DNA of 30,335 nucleotides from an uncultured Eubacteriales bacterium (GCA_934486915.1 CAKSRC010000016.1:1-30335); one strand, 5' to 3'. Positions 7,627-17,034 are shown, numbered from the stretch's first letter. Made by a program: numbers and translations. The notes: a model not told the origin generated them from the sequence alone.

Positions 7627-7740
7627 AAGTGCAAATGTTCTCCGCCTCTTAAGGCGATGGGTTCCATCCAAGATTCCAGTGGGGTACATATAATCCCTAC
7701 ACTGAAACCCTGAGGAGCTAACACTTCCTTTGAACTGCTT
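7627..7740 (-). mobile_element. Structured segment, possible IS200/IS605 right-end remnant
   Basis: The stretch is richer in GC than its surroundings and holds two hairpins: CGCCT-CTTA-AGGCG near 7646-7659, and a CAGTG/CACTG stem with an inner GGG/CCC near 7678-7706. Read on the minus strand it gives QGFSVGIICTPLESWMEP in an open frame joined to the unrelated downstream sequence. A short coding tail running into structured RNA is what the 3' end of a tnpB gene with its guide RNA looks like. No complete transposase, no RuvC motif and no left end are present. This is a tentative reading based on style rather than on a firm match. Confidence 0.25.
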
Positions 7741-7850
7741 GTAATTTGTCGTATGCTCTGCTCTTTGCAAGCAAAGCAAGGCGTTGCTCCGATTTAAATT
7801 AAAATAACTTTATTATATAAAATCTTTAGTATAGGAGGATACTTTATAAA

Positions 7851-8417
7851 ATGAAAGAAAAAAATTTGAAAATGCTCTTTTCTTTATTTTGGACCTTTTT
7901 AAAGATAGGCGCCTTTACTTTTGGCGGCGGATATGCAATGATACCAATAATTCAAGAGGAGGTTGTAAATAAAAGAAAGTGGCTTAATAATAAGGATATT
8001 TTAGATATAATAGCAGTTTCGGAATCGACTCCCGGGCCTATTGCCATAAATTCAGCTACGTTTATAGGATATCAAAAAGCGGGAGTTTGGGGGTCTTTCT
8101 TTTGTACACTTGGGGCTTCTTTGCCCTCATTTTGCATTATATTGATAATTTCTTTTTTCTTTAGGAGTTTTCAAGAAATAGAAGCTGTGAGATATGCATT
8201 TAGCGGAATTCGTGCGGGAGTAGTGGCATTAATAATAAAAGCACTTATTTCTATGTATAAGCAATGCCCTAAGGGTACCTTTTCTTATATAATAATGGCT
8301 GTGGCATTTGTATTATCAGTATTCTTTGATATAAATGTATTGCTAATAATAATTTGCAGTGCATTGTTAGGCATAGCATGTGCCTTGATTTCTTATAAAA
8401 AAGGAGAAGAAAAATGA
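7851..8417 (+). CDS. chrA: Chromate transporter, first half-size subunit
   Basis: A 188-residue membrane protein of the CHR family. It has the FGGGYAMIPIIQEEVV motif (about 24-39) and AVSESTPGPIAINSATFIGY (about 61-80), the two signatures of one ChrA domain, with about five or six membrane segments. Full-length ChrA fuses two such halves. In many Firmicutes the halves are separate genes that work as a pair, as here. The family exports chromate, probably by proton-coupled exchange, though physiological substrates are not always known. The ribosome site AGGAGG is 12 bases from the ATG, rather far. The stop overlaps the next start by four bases (ATGA), indicating translational coupling. Confidence 0.88.
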   Translation: MKEKNLKMLFSLFWTFLKIGAFTFGGGYAMIPIIQEEVVNKRKWLNNKDILDIIAVSESTPGPIAINSATFIGYQKAGVWGSFFCTLGASLPSFCIILIISFFFRSFQEIEAVRYAFSGIRAGVVALIIKALISMYKQCPKGTFSYIIMAVAFVLSVFFDINVLLIIICSALLGIACALISYKKGEEK

Positions 8418-8986
8418 TTTACTTTTTGTTGTTTTTAACCTTTTTTAAGATAGGTGCTTTTACTTTTGGAGGGGGCTATGCTATGCTTCCCTTAATAGAA
8501 GATGAGGTAATAAAAAATGGTTGGATGACTTTGGAGGAACTTGTCGATTTTATAGCTATAAGCGAAAGTACACCGGGACCGTTTGCTATAAATATTTCTA
8601 CCTATGTTGGGTCGGAAGTTGCAGGAATCTTGGGAGCTCTATGTGCGACAATAGGAGTTATACTACCTTCTTTTATTATTATTTTAATAGTAGCTAGATT
8701 TTATATGAAGTTTAAGGATAATAAAATTGTTAAAGGTGCAATGAGTGGCCTAAAGCCCGCTACTATAGGACTTATAGCGGCAGCAGTGATTTCAATTGGT
8801 AAGTCAGTGTTTTTTTCTAACGGATTTTATATTTCACTGCTCAAAGATTACTCATTTTTATGTTCTTTATTTATATTTGTGCTTATACTACTTCTTGTCA
8901 TTAAGAAAGTTAACCCCATATTGTTAATAATGCTTTCGGCCATTCTTGGTATTTTATCAGGGTATATTAAGCCGTTGATAATTTAG
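8414..8986 (+). CDS. chrA: Chromate transporter, second half-size subunit
   Basis: A 190-residue partner of the preceding gene, with the same pair of motifs: FTFGGGYAMLPLIEDEVI (about 16-33) and AISESTPGPFAINISTYVGS (about 53-72). Membrane segments follow to the C-terminus. The two halves differ most at their C-termini, as expected for subunits that insert in opposite orientations. Start codon and previous stop overlap as ATGA. No reductase or chromate-resistance regulator gene is next to it, so chromate as the natural substrate is family knowledge, not shown by context. Confidence 0.88.
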   Translation: MIYFLLFLTFFKIGAFTFGGGYAMLPLIEDEVIKNGWMTLEELVDFIAISESTPGPFAINISTYVGSEVAGILGALCATIGVILPSFIIILIVARFYMKFKDNKIVKGAMSGLKPATIGLIAAAVISIGKSVFFSNGFYISLLKDYSFLCSLFIFVLILLLVIKKVNPILLIMLSAILGILSGYIKPLII

Positions 8987-9116
8987 GTTTGTGTAAACGC
9001 CATATTTATGGATAATAATAAATTAGTGGTTTAATTAAATTATTTTGAATATAAATTATTGATAAATTTGGGTGTTTGTAGTATTATATTTAAAAAATAT
9101 AAAAGGAGAGGATTAT

Positions 9117-11747
9117 ATGGATTTTCATCTTCAATCAGTTGATGAGGTCTTAAAAGAAGTCGATTCTTCAAAAGATGGATTGACTCAAGAAAAAGCTGCA
9201 TCCGTTTTAACTTCAAATGGTAAAAATAAATTGAATGAAGGTAAAAAAGATTCCTTTTTTGAACGTCTTTTAAAGCAACTTTCAGACCCTATGATAGTGG
9301 TTTTATTGGCTGCGGCACTGGTGTCTACGCTGACATCTATCTATCAAAACGAATCCTTTACTGATGTTTTTATTATCTTGTTTGTTGTAATCGTAAATGC
9401 TTTTTTAGGGATATACCAAGAAAGCAAGGCCGAAAAGGCGATTGAAGCATTAAAGGAAATGTCCGGCTCTGTTTCTAAGGTTATTAGAGATGGGGTACTT
9501 TGCAATGTCAAAAGTGAGGACATTGTTGTAGGCGATATAGTTATGTTAGAGGCAGGGGACTCTGTCCCTGCGGATCTAAGAATAATTGAAAGCGTTAATT
9601 TAAAAGTGGACGAGTCTATGTTAACGGGAGAATCTATACCAGTTAATAAGAAAAGCGATATTCTTATAAAAGGAAAAGAGGATATTACTTTAGCAGATAG
9701 AAAAAATATGCTCTATATGGGGAGTAATGTCGTTTATGGCAACGGTAAGGCTGTTGTTGTAAAGACCGGAATGAATACTGAAATGGGTAAAATTGCGGAT
9801 GCCATAGTAAAGGCCGGAGATGATTCGACTCCACTTCAAAAAAAGCTTAACCAATTAAGCAAGATACTAAGCTTTTTAGTTATAGGTATATGTGCGGTAT
9901 TATTTATATTCAGTATAATAAAAGAGGGCTCATTTAACCCTGAAGTTGCAATAGATACATTTATGTTGGCTGTAAGTTTGGCTGTTGCCGCTATACCTGA
10001 AGGTTTGGCAGCTGTGGTTACGGTTCAACTTTCTATAGGCGTTACAAGAATGGCGAAACAAAATGCTATTATAAGAAAACTAAGTGCGGTAGAGACTTTA
10101 GGATGTACTCAAGTTATTTGTTCTGACAAAACGGGTACTCTTACCAAAAATCAAATGACTGTCGTAGATTCTTTTTCTTTTGATAAGGATAAACTACAAA
10201 ACATAATGGCTCTTTGTAATAATGCGGAAATTGGCGGAGAGGGTAAGGTTATAGGCGAACCTACTGAAGTTTCGTTATTTAATTGGGCGAATGACAGTAT
10301 TAGCGTAAGTGATTTAAAGAAAGAATACGTAAGATTTGCGGAAATACCGTTTGATTCTGAAAGAAAGATGATGTCCACATTTCATAAATCATCAAACGGT
10401 GCTATACTTCAATATACAAAGGGTGCACCTGATGTAATTATTGATAGGTGCTCTAAATATTTTGATGGTAAAAATATTTGTGATTTGACAGATCAAATAA
10501 AAGGCCAAATTTTAAGTAAAAATAGAGAAATGACTGATAAGGCTCTAAGGGTTTTGGCAGCCTCATTTAAAACTTTGGATAAAGAACCTAAGAACTTGAG
10601 CCCGCATCAAAATGAAAGTGATTTGGTTTTTGTAGGCTTATGCGGCATGATAGACCCAATAAGGCAGGAAGCATTGGAAGCAATTAGAGATTGTAAAAGT
10701 GCGGGAATACATCCTATAATGATAACGGGTGACCATAAAAATACGGCTGTTGCAATAGGAAAAAGTCTTGGCATAATTACTAATGAAGATCAGGCCTTGA
10801 CTGGAGTGGAACTAGATAAGATAAGCGACGAAGAGCTTTCTAAAACTATAGAAAACTATTCTGTCTTTGCAAGAGTTCAGCCTGAACACAAAACAAGAAT
10901 TGTAAATGCCTATAGATCTAAGAATATGGTTGTCGCAATGACAGGCGATGGGGTAAATGATGCACCGTCGATTAAAAGCGCCGATATTGGAGTAGGCATG
11001 GGTATAACGGGTACAGATGTAACGAAAAACGTAGCTGATATGATATTATCCGATGATAATTTCTCCACAATCGTTTTTGCGGTTGCAGAAGGAAGAAGAA
11101 TATACGATAATATAAGAAAGGCAATACAATTCTTATTGTCTTCAAATATAAGTGAAGTTATATCTATTTTTGTGGCTACTATACTTGGGTTTACTATTTT
11201 AAAACCCGTGCATATTTTATGGATTAATTTGATTACGGATACTTTCCCGGCTCTTGCATTGGGCATGGAGAAAGCTGAACCTAATCTTATGAAACAAAAA
11301 CCAAGAAAGCCTTCCGATGGTATATTTGCAGACGGTATGGCATTTGATGTTATATATCAAGGAATACTGATTTCTATTCTGACCCTTGTTTCATATTTTG
11401 TCGGCCATTATATTGAATCCGGCGTTTTTGAAATAACTAATAGTAATGATGGTACAACCATGGCATTTTTGACTATGTCTATGGCTGAAATATTCCATTC
11501 TTTTAATGTTAGATCAAGAAAAAACTCTATTTTCTCATTGAATAGTAAGAATATGTATATGTTGGGGTCTATGATTATGTCATTTATCTTGACTATACTT
11601 GTAATATATGTTCCTGCTTTATCAGGATTATTTGGGTTTGAGAGCATTTCATTGTTTGAATATACAGTTTCACTTTTGATTGCTATTTCAGTTATCCCTA
11701 TAGTTGAAATTGTAAAAGTAATAGAGAGAAAGATTAGATTAAAATAA
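9117..11747 (+). CDS. P-type calcium-transporting ATPase (type IIA)
   Basis: This 876-residue ion pump exports Ca2+ from the cytoplasm using ATP. Landmarks in order: cation-ATPase N-terminal domain (about 1-65), first membrane pair, actuator loop with TGES at 170-173, membrane helix 4 with PEGL at 294-297 (E295 equals the calcium ligand Glu of SERCA), phosphorylation site DKTGTLT with D337, hinge TGDGVND at 609-615, then six C-terminal helices. NLITDTFP in helix 6 carries the Asn and Asp that bind calcium in this class. The open frame extends upstream to GTG 9072, but GGAGAGG seven bases before ATG 9117 fixes the start there. It is only 20 bases ahead of the membrane-fusion gene, so it is probably the first gene of that operon. 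Confidence 0.92.
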   Translation: MDFHLQSVDEVLKEVDSSKDGLTQEKAASVLTSNGKNKLNEGKKDSFFERLLKQLSDPMIVVLLAAALVSTLTSIYQNESFTDVFIILFVVIVNAFLGIYQESKAEKAIEALKEMSGSVSKVIRDGVLCNVKSEDIVVGDIVMLEAGDSVPADLRIIESVNLKVDESMLTGESIPVNKKSDILIKGKEDITLADRKNMLYMGSNVVYGNGKAVVVKTGMNTEMGKIADAIVKAGDDSTPLQKKLNQLSKILSFLVIGICAVLFIFSIIKEGSFNPEVAIDTFMLAVSLAVAAIPEGLAAVVTVQLSIGVTRMAKQNAIIRKLSAVETLGCTQVICSDKTGTLTKNQMTVVDSFSFDKDKLQNIMALCNNAEIGGEGKVIGEPTEVSLFNWANDSISVSDLKKEYVRFAEIPFDSERKMMSTFHKSSNGAILQYTKGAPDVIIDRCSKYFDGKNICDLTDQIKGQILSKNREMTDKALRVLAASFKTLDKEPKNLSPHQNESDLVFVGLCGMIDPIRQEALEAIRDCKSAGIHPIMITGDHKNTAVAIGKSLGIITNEDQALTGVELDKISDEELSKTIENYSVFARVQPEHKTRIVNAYRSKNMVVAMTGDGVNDAPSIKSADIGVGMGITGTDVTKNVADMILSDDNFSTIVFAVAEGRRIYDNIRKAIQFLLSSNISEVISIFVATILGFTILKPVHILWINLITDTFPALALGMEKAEPNLMKQKPRKPSDGIFADGMAFDVIYQGILISILTLVSYFVGHYIESGVFEITNSNDGTTMAFLTMSMAEIFHSFNVRSRKNSIFSLNSKNMYMLGSMIMSFILTILVIYVPALSGLFGFESISLFEYTVSLLIAISVIPIVEIVKVIERKIRLK

Positions 11748-11767
11748 AATTATATAGGAGGGCTTTT

Positions 11768-12604
11768 ATGGAATTAAGGAAGAAAAAGAAGTTAACGAAG
11801 AGTTTAGTGATCATTGGAGTTGTTTTAATTGCAATAGTGGGGATATCGATGGCATTAAATATGCAAGCTAAAAAGATATCATACAATGAGGAGACTGCCG
11901 AAAAAAGAAGCATTAGCACGTATTATAATGCGGGGGGAACTATATCTGCAAAAGATATTCAAACCGTAGCGGCGGAAACCGCATTGCAAATAAAAACCGT
12001 TCATGTAAAGGAAGGCGATAAGGTAAAGAAAGATGCAAAATTATTCACATGTACGGATAATCAAGTAATTACGTCCCAAATAGAAGGGGAAGTGTCATCT
12101 TTACCCGCAAAGGCAGGATCAATATATACTCCCGGGACAACCTTGGCAAGTATTATTAATTATGATACATTAAAAGTTGATATTAAAGTTGATGAGTATG
12201 ATATTAATAATTTAGAAGTAAACAAAGAGGTAAATGTTCACGTAAATGCTCTTGATAAAGATATTAATGGAAAGGTCCAATTTGTTTCTAAAGAGGCAGT
12301 AAAGGAGCAGGATGTCACCTATTTCCCTGTCACAATATCACTTGATAATAAGGAAGGACTAAGAGCGGGACTATCTTGCGAGGTAACTAGTCTTAATAAA
12401 AAGGTTGAAGATGCTGTTTCAATATCAATGAAATCACTAATGTTTGACTCGAACAATAAGGCGTATGTAAATAAAAAGGACAGCAATGGCTTGCCTGCAA
12501 AGACATATGTTACTACAGGAATGAATGACGGCAATTATGTGGAGATAAAAGAAGGACTATCTAATGGAGATATAGTATTAGTTTCATCTTCTTCCAATGA
12601 ATAG
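11768..12604 (+). CDS. Membrane-fusion protein of a MacAB-type exporter
   Basis: This 278-residue HlyD/MacA-family protein has a basic N-terminus and a single membrane anchor (about 12-30), so the rest is extracellular. A split lipoyl domain is visible: the first half at about 62-92 (AETALQIKTVHVKEGDKVKKD) and the second half at about 98-130 (QIEGEVSSLPAKAGSIY), joined without the long helical hairpin of Gram-negative MacA. Beta-barrel and membrane-proximal domains follow. It starts with ATG eight bases after AGGAGGG. It is the adaptor for the ATPase and permease encoded next, with which it forms an export or defence machine against peptides or lipid-active compounds. The real substrate is not shown by the sequence. 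Confidence 0.87.
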   Translation: MELRKKKKLTKSLVIIGVVLIAIVGISMALNMQAKKISYNEETAEKRSISTYYNAGGTISAKDIQTVAAETALQIKTVHVKEGDKVKKDAKLFTCTDNQVITSQIEGEVSSLPAKAGSIYTPGTTLASIINYDTLKVDIKVDEYDINNLEVNKEVNVHVNALDKDINGKVQFVSKEAVKEQDVTYFPVTISLDNKEGLRAGLSCEVTSLNKKVEDAVSISMKSLMFDSNNKAYVNKKDSNGLPAKTYVTTGMNDGNYVEIKEGLSNGDIVLVSSSSNE

Positions 12605-12618
12605 GGGAGGGCTTCAAG

Positions 12619-13365
12619 TTGAAGAAAAAAATTCTCTCAATGACTGATATTAGAAAGACATATATAATGGGTGGAGAAGGTCAAGATGTATTAAAGGGAA
12701 TAAATCTTGATATCTATGAAGGTGAGTTTGTTTCAATATTGGGACCTTCGGGATCTGGTAAATCTACTTTAATGAATATTATAGGATGCCTTGATACTCC
12801 AACTAGGGGTGAATACATACTTTCAGGAAAGAAGATACGTGATTTATCAGAAGCTCAGCTTGCTCATATAAGAAGCAAAGAGGTAGGATTTGTTTTTCAA
12901 TCGTTTCATCTTTTGTCCCGCATGACAGCTATTGATAATGTAGAACTCCCTCTTATATATGCAGGATATCCAAGGGCTAAGCGAAGAAAAATTGCAGAAA
13001 CTAACCTTGCACGTGTTGGATTGCAGGATAAATTAGGTTACTTTCCTAATCAACTTTCAGGAGGTCAGCAGCAAAGAGTGGCCATTGCAAGGGCATTATC
13101 TACTAATCCTACCATCCTCTTGGCAGATGAGCCCACGGGGGCACTTGATCAAAAGACAGGTAGGCAGGTAATGCAGCTTTTTAAAGAACTTAATCAAGAA
13201 GGCCGTACGATTATTATGATTACTCATGATATTTCTATTGCAAAATACGCCAATAGAATTGTTAGAATTTTGGACGGCAACCTCTTTGAAGGTGACGAAA
13301 GTGGTAATAAAGTAGACACTTCCTTAAAAAATAGTTTGCAAAAGGAGGGTGATCAATCATGCTAA
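12619..13365 (+). CDS. ABC transporter ATPase, MacB/LolD type
   Basis: A 248-residue nucleotide-binding subunit. Walker A is GPSGSGKST (42-50), the Q-loop is VFQSFHLLSR, the signature is LSGGQQQR (from 146), Walker B is ILLADEPTGALD with D170 and E171, and the switch histidine is in MITHD. The EPTGALD sequence and the short length are typical of mechanotransmission-type (type VII) exporters that work with FtsX/MacB permeases. The start is a TTG at 12619 behind GGGGAGGG, 14 bases after the fusion-protein stop. Its end overlaps the permease start by seven bases, so the two subunits are probably translationally coupled. Confidence 0.92.
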   Translation: MKKKILSMTDIRKTYIMGGEGQDVLKGINLDIYEGEFVSILGPSGSGKSTLMNIIGCLDTPTRGEYILSGKKIRDLSEAQLAHIRSKEVGFVFQSFHLLSRMTAIDNVELPLIYAGYPRAKRRKIAETNLARVGLQDKLGYFPNQLSGGQQQRVAIARALSTNPTILLADEPTGALDQKTGRQVMQLFKELNQEGRTIIMITHDISIAKYANRIVRILDGNLFEGDESGNKVDTSLKNSLQKEGDQSC

Positions 13366-14549
13366 AAGAAAGTTTTAGTATGTCATGGCAAAATATTATT
13401 TCAAATAAAATGCGCTCCTTTTTAACTACATTGGGCATTATTATAGGTGTGCTTTCGATTATTACGATTGTAACTGTAATGCAGGGGGCATCAGAACAGG
13501 TGTCTAGGGAGTTTGCAAACCTAGGTGCTGAAAAAATGAGTATTAGTACACCTGGAACAGCACTAAAAAAAGGACTTAGTCCGGCTGATATTGAAAACCT
13601 TTGCAATATTGATCACGTTGTAGGTGCCTCGCCTAATGTTGGTTTTACAACAAGCATTGCAAATGATGGCAATATGACAAAGGATGTAAGCATAGAAGGT
13701 AAAAATGAATATTACTTCCGCCAAAATGCAGATAATATGATTTCAGGAAGAGGGTTAACCCCTTTAGATGTTGAGAGTAAAAATAATGTATGTGTAATAG
13801 ACAAAAAGTCACAAGAAACTTTTTTCTTTGGTCAAGATCCTATAGGCAAAACCATAATCATAAATTCCATGTCCTTTAAAGTGGTTGGTGTTATAGATAA
13901 TTCTCTTAATGATTTAGTCTCAAGCCTCAACTTAGGAAATGACACAATTCTTACGATTATGGTACCCTACACTACAGCCATGAAGATTTTAAATAATCAT
14001 AATGTAAATTCAGTTGAATTGTACATAGAGAATGCATCATATAAAGATCAAGTTACGAATAATGTAAGGCAAGTATTAAATCAAGCCTTTAACTATAAAG
14101 AAAACAGTTTCTCTATATTAAACCTAGACTCGATTTTGGATAGTATGAAAACAATTACATCAATGCTATCATCAATACTTAGCGGCATAGCATCAATTGC
14201 GTTGTTGGTTGGAGGTATTGGTATTATGAACATGATGCTTGTATCAGTGACGGAACGTACTAAAGAAATAGGGCTTAAAAAAGCCTTAGGTGCAGAACCT
14301 AAGAGAATTCAGCTACAGTTTTTAATAGAATCTGTACTTTTATCTCTTATAGGGGGATTTATAGGCCTTGGATTAGGGTTACTAATATCATGGGCCATTT
14401 GTGCATCTATAGAAATGCCGTTTGTGGTTTCAATAAAAACTGTATTATTTGCAGTGGGCTTTTCGGCAGGTGTAGGGGTTATATTTGGATGGGCTCCGGC
14501 TAGAAAAGCAAGTATGTTAAATCCAATTGATGCACTAAGAAGTGAATGA
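13359..14549 (+). CDS. ABC transporter permease, MacB type
   Basis: A 396-residue permease with the four-helix MacB/FtsX topology: helix 1 at about 19-42 (FLTTLGIIIGVLSIITIVTV), a large extracellular domain (about 45-265), then three helices near 275-300, 325-350 and 360-380. The helix 2 region carries GGIGIMNMMLVSVTERTKEIGLKKALGA, the conserved coupling motif that contacts the ATPase. The C-terminus WAPARKASMLNPIDALR is also standard. The single-anchor adaptor, ATPase and this permease form a complete tripartite system for a Gram-positive cell. It ends 14 bases before a strong hairpin. Confidence 0.92.
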   Translation: MLKESFSMSWQNIISNKMRSFLTTLGIIIGVLSIITIVTVMQGASEQVSREFANLGAEKMSISTPGTALKKGLSPADIENLCNIDHVVGASPNVGFTTSIANDGNMTKDVSIEGKNEYYFRQNADNMISGRGLTPLDVESKNNVCVIDKKSQETFFFGQDPIGKTIIINSMSFKVVGVIDNSLNDLVSSLNLGNDTILTIMVPYTTAMKILNNHNVNSVELYIENASYKDQVTNNVRQVLNQAFNYKENSFSILNLDSILDSMKTITSMLSSILSGIASIALLVGGIGIMNMMLVSVTERTKEIGLKKALGAEPKRIQLQFLIESVLLSLIGGFIGLGLGLLISWAICASIEMPFVVSIKTVLFAVGFSAGVGVIFGWAPARKASMLNPIDALRSE

Positions 14550-14563
14550 GTACTAATTATTTT

Positions 14564-14591
14564 CCCGGCACATATTAGGTTATGTGCCGGG
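14564..14591 (+). terminator. Hairpin ending the MacAB-type operon
   Basis: CCCGGCACATA (14564-14574) and TATGTGCCGGG (14581-14591) form a perfect 11-bp stem with a six-base loop, 14 bases after the permease stop. The following sequence (ACATTTG) is a poor U-tract, so termination may be partial. Confidence 0.6.
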
Positions 14592-14685
14592 ACATTTGTA
14601 GTGTGAAGTTTGTATTATAGTATAATAGATTTATGGGCAAAATAATTAGTATGGTTTATTGCTTTATTATAAAGGAGGTTTGAAT

Positions 14686-15489
14686 TTGGGGTACGTAAGG
14701 AATCTTGGCATATCTACTGCATCACTATATCCAATGTATACTGAAGAGTCATTTGAAGTACTCTCAAAAAGAGGAATAAGACTTTTTGAAGTTTTTACAA
14801 ATAGCCCTTGTGAGATAGAGGATGAGTTTATCGATAAGATAAACTCCATTAAGAAAAACTATGGATGTAAAATAAAATCATTACACCCATTTACGAGCGG
14901 GATTGACCCGTTTATGCTTTTTTCAAATTACTATAGACGATTTGAAGATATGATAAAGTACTACGAGAAATTTTTTAGGGCTGCAAATAAGCTTGGGGCT
15001 GAAATAGTTGTATTGCATGGCGATAAATATAATAAGGCTAATGCGATTAAAGAGGAGAAGTACTTTGAAAGATTTTTTAAGCTTGCAACTCTTGCTAAAA
15101 AATATGATGTTGTTTTAGCTCAAGAGAACGTTAACCTATTTAGAAGCCAAAATATAGATTTTATAGATAGAATGAAGAAAAACTTGGGGAATGAAGTTAA
15201 ATTTGTCTTTGATATTAAGCAAGCAATTAGGGCAAATGAAGATCCATTTGAACTTTGCAAGGCTATGGGTAAAAACTTAGTGCACCTTCATTTAAATGAC
15301 CATGATGATAAAAATGACTGCCTTTTGCCATGTAAAGGCATAATGGACTACAAAGAGCTTTTTAAAATATTAGACTCAATAGATTATGAGGGAAGTATAA
15401 TAATTGAGGTATATAGAAATGCTTTTTCAAATGTTGATGAGTTGGTAGATTCCTATGACTTATTTAAAAAGTTATATATTCAAAAATAA
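14686..15489 (+). CDS. Sugar phosphate isomerase/epimerase-like TIM barrel protein
   Basis: A 267-residue protein of the xylose-isomerase-like / AP endonuclease 2 TIM-barrel superfamily. Typical metal-site strands are present: VVLHGDKYN, LAQENVNLF (E147), KFVFDIKQA, LVHLHLNDHDD and, at the end, IIIEVYRNA, giving the Glu-Asp/His-His-Glu set expected for a divalent-metal isomerase or epimerase. The substrate is unknown and there are no sugar genes beside it. The frame opens at TTG 14659, but the perfect AAAGGAGGT (14671-14679) lies inside that stretch. The TTG at 14686, six bases after it, is therefore the likely start. A TATAAT at 14618-14623 may be its -10. It converges with the S41 peptidase gene. 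Confidence 0.78.
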   Translation: MGYVRNLGISTASLYPMYTEESFEVLSKRGIRLFEVFTNSPCEIEDEFIDKINSIKKNYGCKIKSLHPFTSGIDPFMLFSNYYRRFEDMIKYYEKFFRAANKLGAEIVVLHGDKYNKANAIKEEKYFERFFKLATLAKKYDVVLAQENVNLFRSQNIDFIDRMKKNLGNEVKFVFDIKQAIRANEDPFELCKAMGKNLVHLHLNDHDDKNDCLLPCKGIMDYKELFKILDSIDYEGSIIIEVYRNAFSNVDELVDSYDLFKKLYIQK

Positions 15490-15493
15490 AAAT

Positions 15494-15530
15494 AACGCTC
15501 CTTTAGCATATTTATTGCCAAGGGAGCGTT
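15494..15530. terminator. Bidirectional terminator between convergent genes
   Basis: AACGCTCCTTTAGCA pairs with TGCCAAGGGAGCGTT (one G-U and one mismatch) around a short loop. It is flanked by TTTTGTATTTTATTT on one side and by A-rich sequence that gives ATTTTTATTTT on the other strand. It lies five bases after one stop and eight bases from the other. Confidence 0.8.
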
Positions 15531-15537
15531 TTGTATT

Positions 15538-16890
15538 TTATTTATTAATCATTTTATATATTGTGCTAATAGCATCTTTTTGAGGAACTTGTATGTCTGG
15601 AGTTAATCTTTCTTGATTTTTGGTAGGATCTATAGCATATATTTTTTTAGAAGTAACAGTAAAGAAAATCTTTGAATTTGGCGTGCGGTGAAAATTATTA
15701 TAAATCTCAGTAAATGCTGTTAGGGAATTGCTTGGGGTTTCTCCAACTATTTTAGCTAAGTGGTTAGCTTGGAAAAAGTCAGCGAACATTGTGGCAGCAC
15801 TAAACGATATATTAGATGTAGTAATGAATAATTCGCCGTCAAACAGGTTTTTGGGTTGCATATATGGCTTGATTTGCTCATTAGTATATTTTTGGCTGTC
15901 ATAGTGAATGATTTCATTGCCGTTTCTTACATCAAGTGCCGGGAAACAAATATAATTCGTAATTTCTACTTTTTTTATATATGAAGCAATGTACATAGAA
16001 ACACTTGAATTTCCGCCAAGATTTTCACGTAAATCAATAATAACATTTTTTATGTTATTTTGAGCTACCTCTTCAAAAAATTTATCCACGGTTTGTCTAA
16101 ACTCATCATTATTGCAGCAAACATCTAATGTGAAAATACCAACACTGTTTTCTTTATCGATTTTATAAGATATCCAAGGTCTATATGATATATCTTTAGG
16201 TTGGATGCGTACTAAGTCAAACTTACCTACCTTAATATAATCACCTTTTTGGAATGTTACTTCAAGTGTATTGTTTGTGTCTATTCCTGCAAGAGCGATG
16301 GGACGTTCTTGAATAAAGTTATATCTAAAATCAAAGAAGAATCCACGGCAGCATTCGTCTATTTCATGTGAGTAATGCTCTTTAAATGTTTGATATAATT
16401 GCTCAATGCTTATACCATTAATAGCTGTAACTTGATAATCCTTAAGATCACCGTCCATGCAATAAAACTTATTGCCGTCGACATATGTGTTAAACGGTAA
16501 TCGTTTATCAAGCGCATCGGAGTTCCACATAGCGGTGTGCGCATCATGTAATTTTTCTATTATGCGGGAGATAGTTCTCCACTCTTCCAAAGCGGTCATG
16601 TTTTCCGGAAGTTTACTTATTTCTTCTTCTTTTTGTTTTAAGACTTCTTCAGGAATTGAGTCTACTGATGATACGTGTTTATCCTTTATTTTAGCTAATA
16701 CAAAGTCGATATCTTCAAGTACTTGCGCTTTAGTCAATACTTTATTCATATCCGGCAGATTGTCAGTACTTGCATAGGATGATGATGCATTGGAATCATC
16801 TTGTATATCCTTTGCATATACATTTCCCGGCACTAAAATGCTTGTAAATAGTGTGCACACCAAAACAATACTCATTAAAATTCTTTTCAT
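15538..16890 (-). CDS. Secreted S41 family peptidase (C-terminal-processing type)
   Basis: A 450-residue exported protein with a signal peptide (core about 4-20, likely cut after VYA at 26). It has an N-terminal helical part (about 48-130), then a divergent middle region instead of a clear PDZ domain. The S41 core is at about 225-445. Recognisable blocks are VIIDLRENLGGNSS (283-296), typical of the strand and oxyanion loop in this family, and LFITTSNISFSAATMFADFF (354-373), where S364 is the likely nucleophile, followed by VGETPSNS (382-389). The general-base lysine is not obvious in its usual place. Such proteins often cut or bind cell-envelope peptides, but the target is unknown. The ATG follows AAAAGGAAGG. 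Confidence 0.8.
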   Translation of the reverse strand: MKRILMSIVLVCTLFTSILVPGNVYAKDIQDDSNASSSYASTDNLPDMNKVLTKAQVLEDIDFVLAKIKDKHVSSVDSIPEEVLKQKEEEISKLPENMTALEEWRTISRIIEKLHDAHTAMWNSDALDKRLPFNTYVDGNKFYCMDGDLKDYQVTAINGISIEQLYQTFKEHYSHEIDECCRGFFFDFRYNFIQERPIALAGIDTNNTLEVTFQKGDYIKVGKFDLVRIQPKDISYRPWISYKIDKENSVGIFTLDVCCNNDEFRQTVDKFFEEVAQNNIKNVIIDLRENLGGNSSVSMYIASYIKKVEITNYICFPALDVRNGNEIIHYDSQKYTNEQIKPYMQPKNLFDGELFITTSNISFSAATMFADFFQANHLAKIVGETPSNSLTAFTEIYNNFHRTPNSKIFFTVTSKKIYAIDPTKNQERLTPDIQVPQKDAISTIYKMINK

Positions 16891-16997
16891 TATTTAAACC
16901 TTCCTTTTTTATATTTGCGTGGACTGTTAAGCTAAGCTGATATTTTATATGTTCTTCCAATGGATATTTATAAAGTAAATTTATCAGCATAACAAAA

Positions 16998-17028
16998 AAC
17001 TCCTACTGCAACATACGCAGAAGGAGTT
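16998..17028 (-). terminator. Terminator of the tRNA-Ser pair
   Basis: On the minus strand AACTCCT-T-CTGC pairs with GCAG-T-AGGAGTT across a seven-base loop, followed by TTTTGTT. It begins six bases after the CCA of the downstream tRNA-Ser gene. Confidence 0.75.
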
Positions 17029-17034
17029 TATTAT

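Noticed and set aside
10910..11266. 118-codon minus-strand frame opposite the calcium ATPase
   Set aside because: It is antisense to the well-conserved TGDGVND region and has no ribosome site.
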